Shown in pieces: positions 6,501-11,105 of a stretch of 11,105 nucleotides of DNA; the first letter of the stretch is position 1; each line of letters starts with the position of its first letter. The DNA lies in NCBI GenBank assembly GCA_023257755.1, contig JALRBM010000102.1, positions 1 through 11,105 of the forward strand, written 5' to 3'. A program made the translations under genes and the position numbers. The notes under the pieces were generated by a model. The model was not told the origin of the DNA. It saw only the letters and a program-made list of their open reading frames with translations, and did no database searches. This stretch comes from Candidatus Saccharimonadia bacterium. GTDB taxonomy: Bacteria; Patescibacteriota; Saccharimonadia; Saccharimonadales; Saccharimonadaceae.

Positions 6501-7213
6501 TGTCCCCCTCCTCTTCCCGATTCATTGCCGGCTCTCGCAATAATATCAAACTGGTTGACTGAACAATAGGCTTCATTGCCCTCGCCTTCCGAAGGAGGCC
6601 GGCATGAAGTATCGCTGGTCGTCAGTTGTTCGCGGTCGTTTGTTCCAATCGTGATAGTAATCGCATAAAGCGCCTGGCCGATCTCGTCGTCCTTGACCGT
6701 CTGCGAGATCTCGAACTGATGAATGGCCAGGTCACGATCACCGCTTGTCAAAAGATCCCGCGACCGCGTTTTATCAATAACCTGGGAAGTATCATTTGAA
6801 CAAAGCCCGGCTCCTGGATCGTCCACCTTCGCAAAATGAACCTGGGAACCGTCGCTATAAGTATTGTAAATGGGCGTTTCCCCACGGAGGGCCTTACCAA
6901 AGTTCCACGCATAACTATAGCGTCCCAGGCAAAGTCGGCCGCCGCTCCCGACGCGTTCAACGTATTTGGCATTAGGAGCTGTTGCTGATTTTGGCGTCGC
7001 GTCAAACGGAACCGATGAGGCTATACTGCGCTGCAGTTCATCCGAAAGCGACCTTCCCGCCTGATCGACTTCGCGGAGGGTGATACCCCTAGTATAGATC
7101 GTACTGATTTGGATTGTCGTCAGCGCGATCGCCAGCAGCAACATCGAAATAAAGGTCATCGCGAGCATGAGTTCGATCAGCGTAAAGCCGTGTTGATTCT
7201 TACCGTGGTTCAT
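6497..7213 (-). CDS. PilW-like minor prepilin
   Basis: 238 residues with a class III prepilin signal: MNHGKNQHG before the cut, then FTLIELMLAMTFISML, with E14 at +5 after cleavage behind G9. The peptidase PilD encoded upstream would cut and N-methylate it. The rest is a soluble domain with four cysteines and no motif I recognise; length and position between a PilV-like and a PilX-like gene suggest PilW/GspJ. The start overlaps the preceding gene by 14 bases and has GAGGT just upstream. Its stop forms an ATGA overlap with the next gene, so the set is translationally coupled. Confidence 0.83.
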   Translation of the reverse strand: MNHGKNQHGFTLIELMLAMTFISMLLLAIALTTIQISTIYTRGITLREVDQAGRSLSDELQRSIASSVPFDATPKSATAPNAKYVERVGSGGRLCLGRYSYAWNFGKALRGETPIYNTYSDGSQVHFAKVDDPGAGLCSNDTSQVIDKTRSRDLLTSGDRDLAIHQFEISQTVKDDEIGQALYAITITIGTNDREQLTTSDTSCRPPSEGEGNEAYCSVNQFDIIARAGNESGRGGGQ

Positions 7214-7820
7214 ACAACCTCACGATCGTCCCGAGCGTCATGGGGGTGGAGCTTCCAGGGCCATCCCAGCAGGCCCTGATATGAAAATCAACAAATCCCG
7301 GCTGGCCATTCGGGTTGGTCGACGGCACGGCCTCGACCCACAGCCCATATGCCTGCCTGATACTGGAATCGGTATTATAGTCAACCTGGGCAAACGGCGG
7401 CATTGACCCGTCGGCGGGCGGGGTCATTTGTATCGCCGCCGTTGAGACAGCCGCTCTCCTGGCGTTAAGGATGAATGGGCTATCGCCGGGGACGGAGGTA
7501 GGACATCGGCCATCCTGTAGCTCTGCAAAGTTCGAGGCACTGGCAGCTGCCCGATCCACCGTCATCTTGCGCCATTCGCCCGCCGCGCCGGAAGGTGGCG
7601 CTCCTTGTCGCTGATACGTAGAAACATATGCCTGGTGAATATACCGGATCGCCTCGGCTTGGGCGTCGATCTGCTGGCGCACCAAGCTGATTTCTAGCGC
7701 CCGCTGCGCTGCCGCCGTGCCTTGATTCATGATCGTCATACTGCCGACGGCAACCATCGCAAAGACCGTCACGGCAAACAGCACCTCGATAATCGTATCG
7801 CCGCGCTGCCTTAATCGCAT
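7200..7820 (-). CDS. PilV/GspI-like minor prepilin of RGDTIIEV type
   Basis: 206 residues. The prepilin signal is RG then DTIIEVLFAVTVFAMVAVG, with E12 at +5 after cleavage behind G7. The residue at +1 is aspartate where phenylalanine is usual. I know this RGDTIxEV form from candidate-phyla pilin clusters. A helical spine (QRALEISLVRQQIDAQAEA) leads into a globular domain with two cysteines. The start at 7820 is set by AAGGTG 7 bases upstream, within the preceding gene, with which it overlaps by 10 bases. It probably sits in the minor-pilin complex; the PilV/GspI name is inferred from its place in the cluster. Confidence 0.8.
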   Translation of the reverse strand: MRLRQRGDTIIEVLFAVTVFAMVAVGSMTIMNQGTAAAQRALEISLVRQQIDAQAEAIRYIHQAYVSTYQRQGAPPSGAAGEWRKMTVDRAAASASNFAELQDGRCPTSVPGDSPFILNARRAAVSTAAIQMTPPADGSMPPFAQVDYNTDSSIRQAYGLWVEAVPSTNPNGQPGFVDFHIRACWDGPGSSTPMTLGTIVRLYEPR

Positions 7821-8551
7821 ACGCTTTCACCTTCCGGAGGAATCTGAATCGCTCCCTGACTGGATGCAAACGGAATGATTCGCACCTCCATCCGCCGACC
7901 AACAAACGTGCCGGCATCAGCGTTAACACAAATATGGCGCGTCTGGCTGATCCCGGTGGTATTAATGAGCTCCTTCAAATTAGTCCTTACTCCCTCCGCC
8001 GAGAACGTCAAAATCGCCCCGCTTAAAGGCGAACGGATAATCAGAATCGATAGCGGCATCGGTGTCGTCGTGTCCTGCCGCACGACCTGGGCACCCCAGT
8101 TCACGTCAAGCGTCTCCTGGTTAATGGGCGACACGCCTATCTGATAGTTATTCTGCAACTCATCGATATCGCTCCCCGCCGGAATGCCCGTTCCTGTCCG
8201 GTAGCCGGTGACGCTAGAGATAGTAATTCCCGTCCCTGCTTCATCAATCGTCAAATATTTTCCCAGCAGCACGCAGTCACTTGTCCCCCTGGGTTGACCC
8301 GCAACCGATTCTTCCGTCACGGCGGCGGCTGGACTACATGCCCAGGCCCCGTCACGGCCATTAATGACATTGGCCGTCTGGCTGTACTGGTCCTGGATCA
8401 GCGACTTCAGCGAGTTGACGCTGTCCCGGTAACGCTGTTGGCCGATCGCTATACCCGACCCTACCAAAATCCCGATCGCAAGAAGCCCGGTCACCCCGAG
8501 AAAAAGCATCACTTCGATAATAGTAAAACCGTTGTCTTTTTTGATGCCCAT
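7811..8551 (-). CDS. GspH/PilE-like minor prepilin, first of the minor-pilin operon
   Basis: 246 residues from the ATG at 8551. The prepilin signal is MGIKKDNG, then FTIIEVMLFLGVTGLLA, with E13 at +5. A helical spine and a C-terminal domain with four cysteines follow. The frame stays open upstream to 8650, inside pilD, and there is an in-frame ATG at 8563, but a perfect TATAAT overlaps that ATG, so 8551 is taken. It also gives the shortest leader, typical of prepilins. No Shine-Dalgarno is visible; the transcript would start 3-5 bases before the ATG. It is followed by three overlapping pilin genes, so these four form one operon separate from pilA. Confidence 0.85.
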   Translation of the reverse strand: MGIKKDNGFTIIEVMLFLGVTGLLAIGILVGSGIAIGQQRYRDSVNSLKSLIQDQYSQTANVINGRDGAWACSPAAAVTEESVAGQPRGTSDCVLLGKYLTIDEAGTGITISSVTGYRTGTGIPAGSDIDELQNNYQIGVSPINQETLDVNWGAQVVRQDTTTPMPLSILIIRSPLSGAILTFSAEGVRTNLKELINTTGISQTRHICVNADAGTFVGRRMEVRIIPFASSQGAIQIPPEGESVCD

Positions 8552-8561
8552 GTTAGGGTAC

Positions 8562-8570
8562 ATTATACCA
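8562..8570 (-). promoter_or_regulatory. Extended -10 promoter of the minor-pilin operon
   Basis: The minus strand reads TGGTATAAT, a perfect extended -10, ending 10 bases before the ATG at 8551. A possible -35 (TTAACT) overlaps the pilD stop codon but is 19 bases away, so the extended -10 may carry the promoter. The predicted leader is about 4 bases. Confidence 0.6.
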
Positions 8571-8588
8571 TAAGCGGTAAACAGAGAG

Positions 8589-9476
8589 TTAAAGAAAGGC
8601 CGTAAAGTACCACTGGAGAATCGGCTGGCCAATAAGCACCGAGATGACAAACCCTATGATAAGAAGCGGGCCGAACGGAACATGACTCCCACGCTTCATT
8701 TTTCCCGAGACAAGACCTGGTATTACTACCAAACAACCGATCAGGTTGGCTAAAAACAGCGCCAGAAAAGCCAGTTGCCAATTGCCAAGAAGCAGGGCTA
8801 GCCCAAGACCTAGCTTCACATCTCCGAAACCAACCCACTTCCCCTTTGAGACGTACCAGAGTATCAAGTATAGCCCGCTAAGAACGCTGGCTGCCGCCGC
8901 AACGTCAATGAGTGCCATGACCGAATCAGCGGACGTAAAGATCCTAAGACCCGCAACAATAACTCCAACGCCGATCAAAGGAAAAACGACGCGGTTAGGC
9001 AGCAAAAACCACTTCATGTCATAAGCAAACAGAATCGCCAAAAGGACACCGCCGAGCAGCCAAAGAATAAATTGGGCCAAATCCAAGGCGGTAATAATTT
9101 CCGGCCAAAGTAAATACGACCCGACGAAGAAGCCCGCTGTCCCCAGCTCCATAAGCGGCTCGAACGTCCCTATCCTTTTTCGGCAATAGCGGCACGTACC
9201 CCCGGTCGACAGCCAGCTAACAAGTGGCAACAAATCATACCAGGCAAGCGTCTGATGACAGTGCAGGCACCGCGAACGGTCCCGGGCAGTAAACGGTGCC
9301 TTCGACAAAGGAAGCAGCGCTTTATACTCCTCCTTATCAATCTCCTCGCCTTCTTTTTTATCCTCAATAAGCTGCCTTGCCCGCAGGCGCCAGACAGTCG
9401 CGCCAGCAAAACTTCCCATCGAAAGTCCGGCAAGCGCCAGTAAAAGTATCACCGCTACATCCATAAGCACCATCAT
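8589..9476 (-). CDS. pilD: Prepilin peptidase / N-methyltransferase PilD
   Basis: 295 residues; an inner-membrane aspartic protease that cuts prepilins after glycine and methylates the new N-terminus. The N-terminal GSFAGATVWRLR fits the methyltransferase part. Two CxxC pairs (C70/C73 and C95/C98) form the zinc-binding loop. Catalytic aspartates are D153 (YDMKWFLLPN) and D219 in the GxGD motif (GFGDVKLG). About eight membrane helices follow the family pattern. All prepilins it should process are encoded on both sides. The start is uncertain among M1, M2 and M5 (9476, 9473, 9464); none has a clear ribosome site. The pilA terminator lies 15-50 bases upstream and no promoter is obvious, so expression may rely on readthrough. 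Confidence 0.95.
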   Translation of the reverse strand: MMVLMDVAVILLLALAGLSMGSFAGATVWRLRARQLIEDKKEGEEIDKEEYKALLPLSKAPFTARDRSRCLHCHQTLAWYDLLPLVSWLSTGGTCRYCRKRIGTFEPLMELGTAGFFVGSYLLWPEIITALDLAQFILWLLGGVLLAILFAYDMKWFLLPNRVVFPLIGVGVIVAGLRIFTSADSVMALIDVAAAASVLSGLYLILWYVSKGKWVGFGDVKLGLGLALLLGNWQLAFLALFLANLIGCLVVIPGLVSGKMKRGSHVPFGPLLIIGFVISVLIGQPILQWYFTAFL

Positions 9477-9490
9477 AGCGTATTAAAACC

Positions 9491-9524
9491 AAAACAAAAA
9501 CCTCGGCCGATTCAGCCGAGGTTT
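9491..9524 (-). terminator. Intrinsic terminator of pilA
   Basis: A 10-base-pair stem (9498-9507 with 9515-9524; AAACCTCGGC and GCCGAGGTTT) closes a 7-base loop. On the minus strand it is followed by a T-rich tract, TTTTTGTTTT. It starts 15 bases after the pilA stop. On the plus strand no T tract follows, so it is directional. It would limit transcription into pilD. Confidence 0.9.
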
Positions 9525-9539
9525 CAATAACGATTTACG

Positions 9540-10013
9540 TTAGTTGCTTACGCAGGCGATACCACCACCTTCAAGCTTGTACTGGAAAGCAATTTTTTGG
9601 GCACCTTGGCCTGTTCTTAGCGTTTCACCGTCACACACCGCGTTGCGAGTAAAGTAGATGTTATGGTCAAAGTTACCTACTGTTCCTGTCCTAAATACAT
9701 AGGCCGTGCCGTCTGGGTCCGAGAAACTATCTCCTCCAGCCGTAAGGTACTGTGCTATAAATCCGGTCCCGCTTTCCGGCGAAGCAGTAAGTGTCGCATC
9801 AGAAGGTAGCCTGTTGCGATTGTTGGTCTGATACTGTTGAATGGCAGATTGTACTCGACCAAGATCACTCCTACGCTGGCCGTCCCGCTGATTGCGCTGC
9901 AGCGCCGGCAGGGCGATAAACACCATCAAAAAGATCAGTCCGGCGATAGCGAGCACCAACACGACTTCGATGATCGTAAAGCCTTTCTCTTTGTTTTTCT
10001 GTTGTCCGTTCAT
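9540..10013 (-). CDS. pilA: Major type IV pilin PilA
   Basis: 157 residues, the normal size of a major pilin. Prepilin signal: MNGQQKNKEKG, then FTIIEVVLVLAIAGLIFL, with E16 at +5; the mature protein would have 146 residues. The hydrophobic N-terminal helix continues into an amphipathic spine (QRNQRDGQRRSDLGRVQSAI). A short globular domain ends with C127 and C154, placed like the disulphide-bonded D-region of other pilins. It has its own promoter, a leader of about 52 bases, AAGGTGG 10 bases before the ATG, and an intrinsic terminator straight after the stop. This is the only such isolated unit in the cluster, which fits a highly expressed fibre subunit. The major-subunit role is inferred from this and from its position after pilC. 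Confidence 0.88.
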   Translation of the reverse strand: MNGQQKNKEKGFTIIEVVLVLAIAGLIFLMVFIALPALQRNQRDGQRRSDLGRVQSAIQQYQTNNRNRLPSDATLTASPESGTGFIAQYLTAGGDSFSDPDGTAYVFRTGTVGNFDHNIYFTRNAVCDGETLRTGQGAQKIAFQYKLEGGGIACVSN

Positions 10014-10071
10014 AAAATCTTTTCCACCTTTCTATGAACAATGATTAGATGCGCATGGAACGCTTAAGCTT

Positions 10072-10100
10072 ATCGTACTCTACTCGAGGTTACTTGTCTA
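10072..10100 (-). promoter_or_regulatory. pilA promoter
   Basis: -35 TAGACA (10095-10100, five of six), 17-base spacer, -10 TACGAT (10072-10077). The -35 contains the TAG stop of pilC. Transcription would begin near 10065, leaving a leader of about 52 bases that carries AAGGTGG at 10024-10030. Spacer and -10 are identical in length and sequence to those of the PH-domain gene promoter. Confidence 0.65.
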
Positions 10101-11105
10101 GACATTAATTCCGTTCACCAGACTGTAGATCGGCAACAAAATCGCACCCACCATACCGCCGGCAACTACGGCCAGGATGACCATCAGGATAGGCTCGATC
10201 GCGGTCGAAATCGCCTTGATCTCTTCGTCCAGCTCGTCCTCGTACACCTTGGCGGTCTTGCCCATCATCTCATCGATCTGGCCCGACTGCTCGCCAATCT
10301 TGATCATCTGGGGCACCAGCGGCAAAATATAATCCTCAGGCTGCAGGGCGGCCGAAAGCGCCTTCCCTCCCTTGACCTTTTCAGCAGCACGGTCAATACT
10401 CTTCCCCACCACCGAATTATTCACCGAATCACTGGTGATCCGCAGCATGTCGAGCATCGCCACGCCGGTAGAAAGCAGCGTCTGCCCCGTTCGCGCAAAC
10501 CGCGCCATATATAGCTTTCGGAACATCTTGCCGAAAAGTGGTACGTTCAGCTTGAACGTATCCTTGAATTTAATACCGTTTTCGCTCTTAAGATATTGGA
10601 GAAAGAAGTAGATGCCGGCGCCAAGTAAAATAACCACAATCCACCAGAACTGGGCGAAGAAATCCGCCACCGTCACCATTGCCTGCGTCAGGAACGGCAG
10701 TTCTTTCTTAAGATCGGCATATAATTTCTCTACCTGTGGAACGACGGTGAACAGCATGAATGCCATCACGCCAAAGATGACAACCAAAACGATAACCGGG
10801 TAGGTCAGCGCACCGCGGATCTTGCTCATCGTGGCGGCGTCCTTTTCCTGCTGGGCGGCAATACGGCGAAGCGACTCGTCCAGCGTACCGGATACCTCGC
10901 CGGCAGCGATCAGCGCCAAAAAGACATTGTCAAACACATCGGGATGCTTGGCAAACGAGTCAGACAGCGACTTGCCGCCCTCGACCGAGGCGATGATATC
11001 TTCGACCACACCCTGAAGCCGCTTGTTTTCGGTTTGCTCGGCAACGGTGCGAAGGCTCTGTGAAAGCGGGAGGCCAGCTCCGATAAGGGTCGCTAATTGT
11101 CGGGT
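10098..11105 (-). CDS. pilC: Type IV pilus platform protein PilC (GspF family), 5' end cut by window
   Basis: 335 residues are visible; the frame stays open to the window edge, so the N-terminus is missing. PilC is the inner-membrane platform that links the PilB/PilT ATPases to pilin insertion and removal. Two T2SSF domains are seen. The first opens with LATLIGAGLPLSQSLRTVAE and has the GEVSGTLDESL motif before its helix. The second holds ARTGQTLLSTGVAMLDML and GEQSGQIDEMM. Three membrane helices are clear: ALTYPVIVLVVIFGVMAFML, FFAQFWWIVVILLGAGIYFF and PILMVILAVVAGGMVGAILL. A GTG at 11009 could be misread as the start, but it lies inside the first domain, so the gene continues upstream. PilB and PilT would be expected beyond the window's right edge. 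Confidence 0.95.
   Translation of the reverse strand, partial: TRQLATLIGAGLPLSQSLRTVAEQTENKRLQGVVEDIIASVEGGKSLSDSFAKHPDVFDNVFLALIAAGEVSGTLDESLRRIAAQQEKDAATMSKIRGALTYPVIVLVVIFGVMAFMLFTVVPQVEKLYADLKKELPFLTQAMVTVADFFAQFWWIVVILLGAGIYFFLQYLKSENGIKFKDTFKLNVPLFGKMFRKLYMARFARTGQTLLSTGVAMLDMLRITSDSVNNSVVGKSIDRAAEKVKGGKALSAALQPEDYILPLVPQMIKIGEQSGQIDEMMGKTAKVYEDELDEEIKAISTAIEPILMVILAVVAGGMVGAILLPIYSLVNGINV

Noticed and set aside
7480..7929. 149-codon minus-strand open frame
   Set aside because: Out-of-frame shadow of two prepilin genes, rich in Arg and Cys with no domain or plausible start.
8552..8650. Upstream extension of the first minor prepilin
   Set aside because: It would overlap pilD and put about 40 residues before the cleavage glycine; the TATAAT lies downstream of those codons.
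10045..10056. Three-codon frame (ATG CGC ATC TAA) in the pilA leader as a regulatory leader peptide
   Set aside because: No ribosome site, no run of regulatory codons and no attenuator hairpin in the leader; chance is the simplest explanation.
1..11105. CRISPR array, insertion sequence, prophage, toxin-antitoxin or defence system
   Set aside because: No spaced direct repeats, transposase, phage structural gene or defence domain seen; xerC is of housekeeping type and no attachment-site repeats were noticed around the tRNA.

Overview
The window looks like a chromosomal stretch of a Candidate Phyla Radiation (Patescibacteria) bacterium, most likely Candidatus Saccharibacteria (TM7). The reasons are indirect. 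Genes are tightly packed with overlapping ends, and GC content is about half. UGA is used as a stop (SOD and one minor pilin end in TGA), which argues against the recoded Gracilibacteria and Absconditabacteria. A Gram-positive-style type IV pilus cluster carries prepilins of the RGDTIIEV type, and there is a small bacterial PH-domain membrane protein and an over-long NDK. The assignment comes from family knowledge, not from a search.

Layout. Nearly everything is on the minus strand, so transcription runs from right to left; xerC is the only plus-strand gene. Right part (11105 to 5313): a type IV pilus block. The order is pilC (5' end cut by the window), major pilin pilA with its own promoter and a strong intrinsic terminator, prepilin peptidase pilD, then a promoter and four overlapping minor-pilin genes (GspH/PilE-like, an RGDTIIEV prepilin, PilW-like, PilX-like). 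Middle: xerC (4402-5316, plus) meets the last minor pilin gene tail to tail with a 4-base overlap, and is divergent from uppP across about 46 bases. Left part (4355 to 1): uppP, ndk, tRNA-Arg(CCU), a PH-domain membrane protein, a membrane-anchored SurA/parvulin-like foldase, a Mn/Fe superoxide dismutase and a P-loop kinase whose 3' end is cut off. The last four protein genes overlap or nearly touch and are probably one operon starting just after the tRNA.

How the genes work together. PilC is the inner-membrane platform, PilA the fibre subunit, PilD the peptidase that processes the prepilins, and the four minor pilins probably form a tip or priming complex. In Saccharibacteria such pili are thought to serve motility and contact with the host bacterium. 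The left block is housekeeping: recycling of the cell-wall lipid carrier, nucleotide balance, secreted-protein folding and superoxide removal.

The best non-gene signal is promoter architecture. At four transcription-unit starts (uppP, xerC, the PH-domain gene, the first minor pilin) a -10-like box lies only 6 to 15 bases before the ATG and no Shine-Dalgarno is visible. Most operon-internal genes, and pilA, have one (AGGAGG, AAGGAG, AAGGTG). This suggests leaderless or near-leaderless mRNAs at operon heads. A second point is the foldase, whose parvulin domain seems to carry its first strand at the C-terminus. I found no CRISPR array, insertion sequence, defence system or phage gene, and no gene-free stretch above 300 bases.
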